From Tetraselmis striata (Eukaryota > Chlorophyta > Chlorodendrophyceae > Chlorodendrales > Chlorodendraceae): a stretch of 64,000 nt of DNA. The first letter of the stretch is position 1. Every line of letters starts with the position of its first letter. The stretch spans positions 62,001 to 126,000 of the forward strand of contig VCJN01001730.1 in the NCBI GenBank assembly GCA_006384855.1, written 5' to 3'. This document shows positions 33,441-45,755 of the stretch, piece by piece. The notes under the pieces are model-generated. The model saw only the letters and a program-made list of their open reading frames with translations, was not told the origin of the DNA and did not search any database. The position numbers and the translations under genes are program-made.

Positions 33441-35640
33441 TGCACTGGAAGTAAGACGAGGGGGAAGAAGGGAGAGGGGCTTATGGATATAGGAAACGGA
33501 TGTGTAGTTGAAGCATCGCGGGGCGGAGATGGGGAATGGAGAGGCCAAGCCGGCAGTGGTGCAATTGCATCCACGGACGCACTATGGGGTGACCGGACTA
33601 ACGTCGACACACCGGGCGGGCGGGCATCTAACAAGACATGGGTGGGCATCCAACAAGATCATCATGGTTGAGTGGCCTCAACGTGCGTTCACCTTGTTAG
33701 CAATGTGCGGTCACCTTGCTACTTAAATAGCTCATCTTGTCATCTATCTTGTTAGCTTACGCCCGGGACCGGCATCTAACAAGACGATTATCTTGCTTAG
33801 CTATGGGGCATGTGACTTATTATTCTCCTTGTTCTCATCGTCCCTCACATGAGGATGTCCGTAAAGGTTACCCGTATTCGAACATAGGCTTGACCGTACG
33901 AGGTGTCCTTACAGGTTACCCGCATTCGAACATATAGGCTTGACCGTACAAGGCAGCACAACGACTATGTTAACGACCTATTGCTTAATCGGCGCAGCAT
34001 ACTGTTAATTAAGGATTAACAGTGATGGCTACACGCACGCGACCGTTGCGTCTACGAGTAATAATCGACTAAATATGGAACGTAAGACGCTCGGACGCAT
34101 GTTTATAACATGGCATAAAATACTATCGGTACGGGTTTTAAATACTACCCGTAGAATAATTACATCAGGTACGTAGTATGGCGCGGTGACAGTTGGTGTG
34201 AGTACTTACACCGGTACTGCAAGGACGCACGGTGCTGACGGTGCTGCTCAAGCGCGCGACGCGCCTCTCGACGATGATTCGGTACTACCAGCAGTACTGA
34301 TGCTGCGCTGGTACCGCCCGTATAACTAAATACTACAGTTAAGGCTTTACATACTACAGTTCAGCTGCGGGCCTACTTCGGCCGATGTCCCGGGGCGAAC
34401 TTTACTTTATTATTACAGTTAAGGATTACATGTCGTTGTCGTCACTTTGTCAGGTTCTTATGTACTGATGGATGTCGAGCACAGGGCGTGCCGCCGGGGC
34501 GATTCACACCCAACCAGCATCACCTCGACCGGCGATATCCAAGCAAGCGGTGGCTCGCCCTTCAGGCACCCCTTTCCACGGTTCCTCTACCACCTCCCTG
34601 TTGCGCCTTACTACCTAAGCTAGCATTTGAATCAGGCCGGCACAGAGGCCGCCGCTTCAGGCATCCAGGCGAGCTGAGAACGTGCGTGGGAGAAGCAAGG
34701 TGGGGCAAGACTCGCCTCTCGCAGAGCGGGGCGTCATGCCGGTTGTTGATATGGTTGGTTGTTCGAGAGCAAGCCGGCGCGGGCGGCGCACAGCGCACAC
34801 ATACCAGCGGGCCGCTTCGGCCGCCATGCCCCTGGATCGACAGAAATTCATGCCTAGGGTGGCACTCGGGGGTTCGTGCGTTTAAAGGGGGATCGTAGAG
34901 GGTGCGGCAAGTTGGCAGCCCTACCGCATGCGCACCCGCAGCCAAACCAACTCGAAATACCTATATTTCGCCGCTGCCGCCGAACGCCCGCACCCGTGTC
35001 AGCGGGCGCCCTCCCTCACCCAACTCGACCCCCAAGGGTGTGGTAGTGATAATCTGGAGTTAAGTTCGCGTGCGGTGTTTCGTGATGGGCGCGCACGTGG
35101 TTACCCCACTCTCGACGGGGTGCGAGTAGCCGTCCGGCGGGAAGGGTGCGCCGGCGGCCGGCCGACCGCGACAACAGAAAAATACACAGCGCCGCCGTAT
35201 TTTGGCGGCATCGCGACGGAATCCGCCCTCTCGCGGTTCCGACGAGTGTACGGCGAGCTGATTCACATACAAATGGTCTAATATTCGGTCCCTTGATGTC
35301 TTGCAGACGGAAGGCGGGATCTTCGAGCTGGGTCTCTCATAGCAGGCCTCGGTGCCTTGCCTGCTCTGTCTTGCCAGGAGCTGAGTGAGCACCGGGTGGA
35401 TACACCGACGAAATAGACCCCTCGGTGGTGGCGGCGGGGGAGGCAGATGGCATGAGCAGCCTGTCGCACAGCTGCCGGTGAAACGGCCGCGTGCGACGAG
35501 CGTCGGTTACGCCTGACGCGTGAGCTCGACGACACTGTCGCGCAGGTCGGGGTTGTGCTGTTGCTACAGCAGCGCTCAGAGGACGAGGGCGGCGAGTCTC
35601 GCGACGCGAGGCAGCGTCGCGCAATAGCAACAACATAATA
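33441..35640. other. No gene recognised
   Basis: Contains the inverted SINE fragment at 34380-34412 and repeated CCCGTATTCGAACATA/CCGCATTCGAACATA strings near 33870-33930. Frames at 34.5-35.6 kb show no domain. The last few hundred bases should hold the promoter of the LRR gene. Confidence 0.5.
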
Positions 35641-37247
35641 ATGGCTCCGAATACGCGACGACATCGAATGGCGACAGCGGTGCTCTGCGCAGCTGTGCTG
35701 GCCCTCAGCGCTACTGCTGCATCGGCTCAGCGCGAGAGAGGTGCGGTGTGGTGTCTACGCACTGACCGGCATCGGTGCCTTGATGCCATGCCCTGGCCCT
35801 GTACGCGCTGGACACGAAACTGAGCGGTACTGCGTCGTGCTACAGATGAGGTGCAGAACAACCTCCTCCGCTTCTCGCTCGCGGGCTACTTGGGCTGGAC
35901 AGAGGCGATGGACTACTGCTACTGGGAAGGCATATCCTGCGATAAGGATGGAAACATCCATCAGATGTATGCTGCCCCCAGTCCCCCTCCCTGCGCATGC
36001 ACATCCCCCAGATAACAGGATGGCAGAGTTCCCCACGTGGCCGTTGACCAATTTTCTATGCATACCCGCATCCTAGCAGGAACATGCGTGGTTTTTAGTG
36101 CTAACTCCGTGCGCCTCCACCGTTTCTTTGCAGTAACCTCAACGGGCGCGGACTACAGGCGTCACTGCCACCTAGCTGGAGCCGTCTCAAGTCGCTGAAA
36201 GTATTGTGAGTGTGGCCGCAAATGCGCAGTGCCATTGAACGCTGATGCGGCTGCGGTTGCAAGCCTCTGGCAGCATGCCCCCCCCCCGTGAGCTTTGCCG
36301 TATGGTCGGTGGCCGCCAAATTGGGGGTGGGTCTAAAATTAAGACTAAGCATGAGCCGCTTGTCTTTCAGGCGACTGGACAACAACCGCTTCACCGGCTC
36401 CATTCCGTCGTCATATGGCGAGCTTGAGGACTTGGAATACCTGTGGGCGCCCGACCTCCCCGCCTTCACCCTCTTCCCGCATTGCGCCACTTCCACTCGT
36501 CCCGCTGAGATGTGCAGTTTGGCGAAACGCTCGCAGGTACCTCAACAACAACAACCTCAACGGCGAGATTCCGGCGGAGCTGTGCCGCAACCGCCGGCTG
36601 AAGCACCTCTACCTCAACAATAACGACATGCAGGGCGAGCTGCCCGCGGACTGCAGCCGCCTGGCCAACCTGGAGGCGCTGCACCTGGAGCATAACCGCT
36701 TCTCCGGGTCGCTGCCGGAGGAGTGGGGCGAGGGGCTGGACGACGTGAAGTACATGTACCTGCACAACAACCAGTTCCAGGGGGCGCTGCCACGCAGCTG
36801 GCAGCGCCTGGACACGTTGCGCCACCTGTGAGCCCCCCCCCCCCCCCCCCCCAGGAACCTCCTCACGCGTTGTGTTGCCAATTACAAAACGCATCTGAAA
36901 TGTCTGAGCGCCCCTCTCTTGCTCCATCTCAGCAATCATGCCCACCCGACATGCCCAAGCTTCACACGTCACCCCGTCGCTCATCATCCGTCGCCTGCCT
37001 GCCTGTGCCACAAACGCCCAATTGAGGAACTAATCTCGGGCCATGTTGATCAACACGGTTTCTTGAGGAAATGGGGTGTCATTCATCTACTGTGCGACGA
37101 GCCTACAGTGCAGCAGCACACCGAGACTGTCACCTTTTCACTGTTGCGGTTGCGCTAGGGTTGCGCTTCGTGATTTGCTAATACCCTCGAAATGTTCCGC
37201 ACTGATCGAACGCTCGATGGCATGCCTCGCTGTCAGTCAATATTGGC

Positions 37248-37279
<32 letters not shown>

Positions 37280-40200
37280 ATGCGCCATCAGCGCCTCGGA
37301 GAGCTGTCTGTCTGACCCATGTCGCTGTAGTTTACGCCAAGGCAATGTTTTTGCGGCCGTTGACGCGGAGCTCGGCCGCCCAATGCAGGTACCTGCACAA
37401 CAACACCATCACGGGCACGCTGCCGGAGGGGTGGTTCACTGACATGGATCGCCTGGAGAGGCTCCACTTGTCGGGCAACGAGCTGTTTGGGTCCATCCCA
37501 GATGAGATTGGACTTGCGGAGCAGCTGGAGGAGCTGTGAGTGCCCTTCCGTTGTATTGTCGTATGTGGATATTTTATCATGAGTACTTTATTACGGGGGC
37601 TGTTTGTGCCCTTCCTTTTATTATCGTATTTCTATTGCCGTCATGGGTTTTACCCTAAAACCTTACATATTATATGTATGAATATATATACCATATGTGT
37701 GCATATACATGTATATATATGTTTATTACATGGGCTACGTTAAAAGTGACAGATTATTATATAGGCGCTAGTCCTGCGTCTCAGGTAGGTACTCTATTGT
37801 ATAGGAATACCGTAACCACGCTTTTATTTTCCTGTAGCATATTATTGTTTTATTTGACCTCCCGCAAAAATAAATAAACTGAACTATTTCAAAATGAATC
37901 AGAATACAACACGAAAGTTCATGGATCTATCCGGACTCGGTGATTCGACACAATTCTCTGTGTTTTGCGAACCCCAAAGCCAATAATACCAGTCATGTGC
38001 CACTTTATTTAGCGGGTAGTATACCAGGATAAGAATGGGACTACACTGTAATAATGGGCTTTTTTAGTCCTGTCTCGGGGGCGAAGAAATGGGATTACTC
38101 GTACGAGTTATATATACCGTTGTACGGGTATTGCGCAACCTGGTGTAACTTGTTACCTGTAGCGCCATATACAGGTAGGTACATCAGTATAAGATATCGA
38201 GTGAAAAGGTACGGTTTAAACGCACGAGGGGGGGGCAGTAGCTGCGATGCTGAATGGCGCGCCTCCGCAGGGCGCTGGACAACAACCGGATGAGCGGGCC
38301 CCTGCAGAAGCGGATCAGCAACCTGCGCCGCCTGCAAAGGCTGTTCCTCTACGACAACCAGTTCACGGGGACGCTGCCCTCGCAGTGGGCGGTGCTGAAC
38401 AATCTGGAGGAGCTGCACCTGGACGGCAACCAGCTGCGGGGCGACCTGCCGCCCAGCTGGGGCGCAATGCGCTCGCTGGAGTACCTCTACCTCAAGGGCA
38501 ACCAGCTGTCGGGGCCGCTGCCACTGCCGTGGGCGGCGCTGTCCAAGCTGCGCGTCTTTTACGGAATGGGCAACGCCTTGGACGGGGAGATGCCGGAATC
38601 GTGGGCGCAGATGACCGGGCTGGAGTTTCTGGTGCTCAATGACAACCGCTTTGACGGCTCGCTCCCGCGATCGTGGCGCTCGCTCGACAAGATGGAGTTC
38701 CTCCACCTCTACGACAACAACCTCTCCGGTACCCCCCCCCCCCCCCCCCCCCCCTTCTAGCTATCCCCGCCTCTTACACTGACACACCACAAGACACTAG
38801 CTATAGGTACGGGTAGTTTTGCTACCTTCCATATTATGCTACCAATCTTTGGCGTTTTGAGGCTTAACATATATATGAATTGCATGTTCCATCGTAAGTA
38901 TTACGTACTGGCACGCACTCGTATGTGGCAACTGAATATCCGGTCGTAATGAAAAAGCGGTTCTTTTTGGATTGTTATATACATTTCAGTGATTGTTGCT
39001 ACATTATTTCTTTATTGCCGCTTCTACTAACATAGCAATAATATGGTAATCATCATATATAGTCGTAGTATGTTTTAATGGAAAAGTATATGAATGTTAT
39101 GATTAGTGATTCTGCTGCGCCGCCACACTGTCGCTGTCTGACACCTCTGCCCCCCCCCCCCCCCCCCCCCCCCAAAAGGCACATTGCCGCGCGAGTGGAG
39201 CACGATGAACGCGCTGCAGCAGCTGGTCCTGCGTGGCAACAGCCTCCAGGGCGGCGTGCCGGACGAGTGGCGCCGCGGCATGGAGCAGCTCACCGTATTG
39301 TGAGTGCCCATCCTTCCTACCCATCTACCCGTGTGCCTGTCGTGAAATCGAACAATTGTAATTCCTGGCAGGAAACATGTAGTCTCTACATATTGTTGAG
39401 AATGATCTTTTTAACGAGGGGAATTTCTGTAATGTTTGAATAGTAGGTGGATGCAAGAGTGCGAACGACAGACACAATAATAAGGACGATTGTCATCGTT
39501 TAGCGACTATCTGCCGCCCCTTGCTGTGGCAGCGGCCTCGGCGTCGCGTCGTTCTGTTTTTCTCGAACTGAGGCTCGAACTGACGCCTCATCGGCGTGTG
39601 TCCGCGCAGCGACGTGACGCGCAACCCCGGCGCTTGCGCGGATCCGAGATTTCAGGACGCGGAGCTGTTCTGGGCTCTCGCGGTGAGCAAGCTGCCAGTG
39701 TGTGGCGCGCGCGGCGAGGATCGCTCACCCACCGAGCGCGAGGTGTTCGACCCCGTGGAGGACTCCGTCGTGCGCGCCCCCGACCTGTCGATCATCAACA
39801 GCACAGCGCGGGCGCCGGCGGGGCAGCCCCGGGCCGAGACGGGCGGAGGCGGCGACAACGGCCCGCAGTACGCCAATACGCTGGAGCGGATGGGCGACGA
39901 GTTTCTGGGGAGCTCTGGTATGGGGTACGGCATCGTCGTCATCATCGTGCTGCTGCTCGTCACGGTGGTGGGGGTGTGTGTCCTGATGTGCCGCCGCGCG
40001 CGTGCGCGTCGCGAGGCGGATGCGTACTACGACGACGGCTACCATGAGGAGGCGAGCAAGCTCGGTCGCGACCCCCTCGACGGCGAGGCCAGCAGCGCGG
40101 GTATTGGTGCGTATATCGATCCCGACACCGTCGATGCCATCCTCAAGGCCAAGTACAGCGAGGCGGATCGCGCAGTCGGCGTCGGCGGCGGCAGCCCCTT

Positions 40201-40966
40201 GCACTCTCATCCCATCAACGCCTCGCGAGCCGTCCGCCAGTCGAACTCGTCCGGCTTCGGCGGCGGCCCGCAGTCTCAGTCCTACGGCAGCCCAATGCAC
40301 TCCCGCGCCCCCTCGTCGATCGCCGGCAGCATGGCGGCCTCGGCCTACACAGGCAAGCTGCTGAACAGCCCGCTCAACACGGCGCGCATGCTCCATGCCG
40401 GGCAGCAGCCGCACAGCGCCGTCGGCTGGGAGGGCGCGGCTATGCACAGTTCAACAGATGCGTTCGCCGGCCTGCCGGAGCGCCAGAACGTGGGCAGCTC
40501 GATCGAGATCACCACGCCGGGGAAGGACGCCGGCGGACGCCCGCAGCGGCCGCGCCTCGTGCCCAGCGACTCCATCGGCGGCTCGCCTGCCTCCCACTAC
40601 AGCGGCCACGGCGGGCACGTCGGTGGCCAGCTCATGGCCATCCAGCTCGGCCCGCCGTCGACGACCAACAGCCTGGTCGCTACCCAGCTCGCACCGCTGC
40701 CGGCAGCCAGCCAGCAACTGGCGAATATGCAGTCGCAGGACTGGACGCGCAGCAGCATGTACGCCAGCGCGGCTTTTGCGAACCTGCGCGGCTCGCAAAA
40801 CCTACGAGGCTCGCAAAACCTGCGCGGCTCGCAGAACCTACGTGGCTCGCAGAACATGTCCAACGTGCGCGGCTCGGTCTCGAACCTGCGCGAGTCGCTG
40901 GCGCAATACCGCCGAAAAACACGCGACGACTCGCAACAGCGCGACGATGGCGTGCTGCGCCTGTGA
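35641..40966 (+). CDS. LRR transmembrane receptor-like protein without kinase
   Basis: Nine exons: 35641-35740, 35846-35966, 36134-36205, 36371-36442, 36537-36827, 37389-37535, 38271-38728, 39179-39299, 39610-40966, giving 912 residues. Residues 1-30 are a signal peptide (VLCAAVLALSATAASA). An N-terminal LRR cap follows (WTEAMDYCYWEGISC), then about a dozen plant-type LRRs (for example LDNNRFTGSIPSSYGELEDL), a cysteine-flanked juxtamembrane region, one membrane helix (GIVVIIVLLLVTVVGVCVLM) and a Ser/Gly-rich cytoplasmic tail with a GSQNLR repeat near the end. Exons 3 and 4 are exactly 72 nt, one LRR each, with phase-2 introns inside the repeat, the classic plant arrangement. There is no kinase domain, so it is receptor-like protein type; the ligand is unknown. 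Poly-C runs flank several splice sites. Confidence 0.9.
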
Positions 40967-41414
40967 GCGGGACGACACCCCTTGCAGTTGGTCGCTAGCA
41001 AGACGGCAATAGCACGTCACGCAATAACCCACTACCTAGCCCCCCCCCCCCCCCCCCCCCCCGCCGTTTTCCCTTAATTTGACCAGCGAGTTGCGCACAC
41101 CGGCGGAGTCTGCGCCAGACATGCACCTAGCGCCTCACAGGTTTCGTTTCTCTTCATTCATTTATTGGTTGCGCTCAGCGCCCGTCAGTCTCCTGGCTGC
41201 TGATAGAGCTGCCAGACAATTCCACTATGCCTCCGACCAGTGGCAACATGCACAATGATGTAATGACGGCTCTCCGCTTTCCAATTGCTCACAGCGTCAG
41301 TCCGTTTTCAACTTATAGTAGAGGATGTGTTTATTATATCCGGCGGCCAAAGCTGCGAGAACCTGGGAGAATTGGCGATCTGTGCCTACGGCCCTCCTCA
41401 GGGCTGCAGTCCTG
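40967..41414. other. Convergent intergenic spacer
   Basis: Separates the 3' ends of the LRR gene (+) and the GTPase gene (-). It holds a poly-C run at 41041-41062 and a TGTAA at 41258-41262; no gene. Confidence 0.6.
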
Positions 41415-42906
41415 TTAGTCGATGACGATGGCGCCGTCGCTGTCGATAAAGAAATCCGCGCCGGCGCCGGTGCTGGGGGCGGCGACAGGGGGCGACACCG
41501 CCGCCGCACGCCCGCGCTGCTTGCCCCCAGGGCCGTAGTAGGTGCCGACGGATTGGTAGCCGCGCTTGTTGCCGGCAGCCTGCGGCGGCGGGGAGTCGCC
41601 AGACATGGAATCGCGGCTGGGCGGGGAGGCGGCGCCGGGGTCGGCGCTGCTGGGTTGCGCCTGCGCGGTGGCGCCCATCACGAGGGGCATCGCCGTGGCG
41701 CAGAAGCGCGACGCCGTCATGTCGCACGAGCTCGACATGTAGTTCTGCTCGAAGATCCTCACCTGCGCAGGAGCGGGCGGTCCAGTGAGTGCCCCAGTAG
41801 ATGGTCGTCGGCCGTGGCAGCCGATACGGGAGAGCTGGGAGGCGGTGGGTGAATCAGCACAGGAAGCATCTCAGGGCACAGAGAAGAGCAGAGGAGGAGG
41901 GGGGGGGGGGGGGGGGCGCACCAGCTGCTTGATGAGGCTCTTCCACTTGTGGATGGCAACGCCCTTGGACATCAGGTGCGTCTTCACGATCGACATGGAC
42001 ACTTGCTGCAGGCCGAGCGGTGCGTGGCACAGTTGATTCGAGTGCCGGCACGGGGGGACACACCTATGTGCATGTCCATGTAGGTGCGCGCATCTATCGC
42101 TTGAATGCATTTGTGGGCAGCATTTAGGTGCATGAATGCTTCAATCCGGGAACCATTATATGCCGATGCCTATGCAAAAGATACGTAAGCTCACACCGAT
42201 TTTTGTTCTTATCCATATTCATACATTTCCCACATTCCGCTGCATTTCAGATCTCACTGTCTGTCTGTCTCTCTCAGCCTCTGTACATCTGAGGGCACAC
42301 ATTTATGCATTTGTTTGTACCTACTATTCTAAAAGATATGCATGCTGCTAGATACTCAACCAATTTAGTTGTCTATGTACACTGTACAGACTCACGCACA
42401 TGCATGCGCACAAGAGTGCTGCATGCATTTATGACATGACATACTCACTGGTCCCACCATGTTGCTCAATAGCACAGTTTCAGGTGGTGTACCAGAACCG
42501 TATTTTCTTAAGGGACTACAACTGACTACATTTGGCCGGTTATGCCTGGCTGTGGAGATGGGCCTGGCTAGCCGTATGTACGCGTGGCCTTGAAGAGCCC
42601 CTATAACAGGCCTCAAATCGGGCTTGCGCGGAACCTATATCAATAATAATAATATGTAATTCGCAGTTTTCTTGGAAATCGCAATCTGCACCCTAGCTAT
42701 TTATATTGCAAATTGATATAATTATTATATAAATAACAATTCGCAGTTTTCTTGAAAATCGCATCTGCACCCTAGCTATTTATATTGTAAATTAATATAA
42801 ATATTATATAAATAATAATTCGCAGTTTTCTTGGAAATCGCATCTGCACCCTAACTATCTTGTAGTTGTTTGCCTGTCCGCAGGCTGCATAGGGCCGAAA
42901 ACAGGT

Positions 42907-42937
<31 letters not shown>

Positions 42938-45709
42938 GGGGGGCTTACCCAGAGGGGCTTGTACTGCAGAAAGCGGAAGATCTCCACCGCCAGCTGCAGG
43001 GCATCGTCATGGTGCTCTTGGGGGTGGTCGAGGCGGTACTGGAAGGCGGCGGGGGCGGCGGCGGGGCGCGGAGCCCGGCAGTCGCGGCACAGCACCTCGC
43101 CGCCGGTGTTAAGCATGTTACAAGGTTGCCGGCCGGTGGTGAGGTTGTAGTAGCCAGGGCCCGTGCTGGTGGGGCGCAGGCGCACTTGCCCCGACACGTC
43201 CGGCAGGCCGGCGATGTTGCGCAGAGCCTGCTTGAGCTCAACCACGCGCGGGTCCTCCCGGCCCGGCGGCGGGGCCCCCACGTAGAAGTGCACCGAGTCC
43301 AGACCGTCGGAGAGCATCTTGAGGCACGGCAACAGCGCGCCGGTCTTGGGCACCGAGTCCAGCGCGTGGCAGATGGCGGTCCAGGCGTTGTGGGAGGCCA
43401 CCTTGAAGTGCGACTTGTGGGAGCAGCTCCACCTGGGCTGCGGGAGCACGTAGGACAGCGGCCCCAGCGGCACCCAGCCATCGCCCGCGTCCGCCTCCAC
43501 CACCTCCGCAGACGCTGTCTCGCTGCTGCTCGCTCCCGCCGCTTCCGCCTCCGCCTCCGCCTCCGCCTCCGCCTCCGCCTCCGCCTCCTCTTCCTCGTCA
43601 TCGCTGTCGCCCTCGCGGTCCAGCGCCTCCAGGCGCGCGTCGTAGAACTGCAGAAGCAGCGCGCCGGCGCGCCGGCTCTCCGCCTCAGCCATCATGCCCT
43701 CCAGCGCCCGCCGGCGCTCCGCAAGCTCCGCCGCAGGCAGCTTGCGCAGTGCGGCCAGGGTCTGATCGGGGCGCGGAGCCTCCGCCGCCGCAGGCAGGTC
43801 GGTGCCGGTCTCGGCCGCTGCGGCAAGGGACGTCCGCTGTGTGGCCGGGGCAGAGGGGCACAGGACACAGAGCTCCTTAGTCATGAACCAGCCAACAACT
43901 TCATGTGAAGCCACCCTCGCGAAGCACGGTTAGATGGGTCTATGCGCTGCCAGGTACAAGTAGCGCGGACGCAGTCATTCCAGCTGCGAGCGGAGAGCCA
44001 AAACAACGGAATTTCAGTTGAGGACGGAGGCATTCTTCAGCCCCGCCGGCCATGTCAGCCACGGAGAGTAACCTCAAACCATGTTGGTTTTCCTTGTGAA
44101 AACCTGAGAACCGGGGAAATGAAACTTATATTGTCTGCGTGAAAAGCAGCTGAATTCCGAGTGAGCCGCCAGTGAGTCCTTTTTCAATGAAGATTGAGCC
44201 GCCAGAGAGTTTACCATAGGATTCCCGGGTGCCCACATTGGTCCAACGGCGATCAGGCTGGAAGGAGTCGAGTCTATGTAAAACGAGGAGTCGCGTGCCG
44301 CGCCGTCCTTGTTATCATGCTATAGTGGGCAGGGAGGTCGAAGGGGTAGGGAGGAGGGTGGCAGCACTCACAGTATGGCGCAGCTTGAGCAGCGTCGCCC
44401 GATGCACGGCCACCGTGGCGTGCACCAGCTGCCGGAGCGCGAGCACCTCCGTGTCCACCACGTCAACGAATGCCTCGGGCGGGCCGTCGTCCGGCCGGAT
44501 GCCCATGAGCTGGTCGGGGAGGGAGGAGGTCAAGCGCACTGGCATGCTCTCAGCTTAAAGGCCCACTCGCCACAGGTCAGTGGGCGGCTTGCACAAGCTT
44601 TACACTCGTGACACTTGCTCAGGTTCATGTGTCACAGTAGTACTGATCTGTTTCGCACCGCCAACTCGGATTTTCTGTACTGCTTGTGTGCTGCTTTCCG
44701 ATACAGTTAAAGCACTGTTCCCTTATTCACGAGAGGGACAAACGCATTTATACATTGCAAACCCAGAGCGTGCGTCACGCCGGAGGATCACTCGGACATT
44801 GATTCCAAGACAGGTGAAAGTGCGGCCAGAGCAGGCTGGACGTGACAGGGCATGGCATGATCAGTTGGACCGCAATGGAGGAGTAGATGACATCATGGGT
44901 GGGTGGGTGGGGGGGGGGGGAGGGGGGGCAGAGGGGGAGAAGAGAAGGGGGGGCTTACCTTTTGGAAGTCCACCGCTGAGGCGGTCACCACGGGCAGGCG
45001 GAAGGCCGCCGCGGGGCGCTGCCACGCCAGTGCACCCTGCCGCCCAGCCACATCCCCCTCGGCCGCAGGCGGTGGCAGGCTGCAGGGAGTGGCCGCCACG
45101 GGTGCACCGTCATCCGTCCAGCGGAGGACGGACACCGCCGGGTTGGTGTCGCAGGGCAGCGCGCGCCACTCGCCCCAGTGGCCGCCGCCTGAGCTCTCCG
45201 GCTCACCAGGCGGCAGGCACAGATACGTCCCCGCGCCGTACACGCTCGCCGGCGCCGCGACGCCGCCCTCCGCCGCCGCCGCCGCCTGCTGCTGTCGGCA
45301 GCTGTCGGCTTGCGCCGCCGCCTGCGGGTTGCCGTCTGTCTCCACACCAAGGTAAAAGTCCGCCAGCACGCGGCGCTTGGTGTACGCGTTGCGCGCGCGC
45401 GCGCAGTCTGCCTTGCTCGTGCCGGGCGGCAGCCCTAGATTGTCCGCAATCTCGCTGGCCTCCAGGATGTCCGTCTGCGTGGCCACAAACGCCAGCTCCC
45501 CGAAGCGCCCATTGCGCACCAGCTCCTGCTTCAGGTCGCTCGTCAGGTAGTCCTGCACTTGCATCGGCCGGGACGCAGGCCCAATATCAGGACCCGTGGC
45601 CAGTGCGATGCCCAGCATCGATGCAACGCCGGTAGCTGATGTGACACCCGCCCCGCAATGGTCACAACACCGCCGCCGTTCAAAGTGTACGGAGAGAGGG
45701 AGACAGAGA

Positions 45710-45755
<46 letters not shown>

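Noticed and set aside
38729..38760. A 32-nt intron GTAC-poly(C)-TTCTAG in the LRR gene
   Set aside because: Too short, and using it leads to a stop without an LRR; the acceptor at 39178 continues the repeat pattern in phase.
42907..43908. 333-codon plus-strand frame opposite the GTPase gene
   Set aside because: Antisense shadow of a GC-rich exon; it starts inside a poly-G run and lacks any motif.
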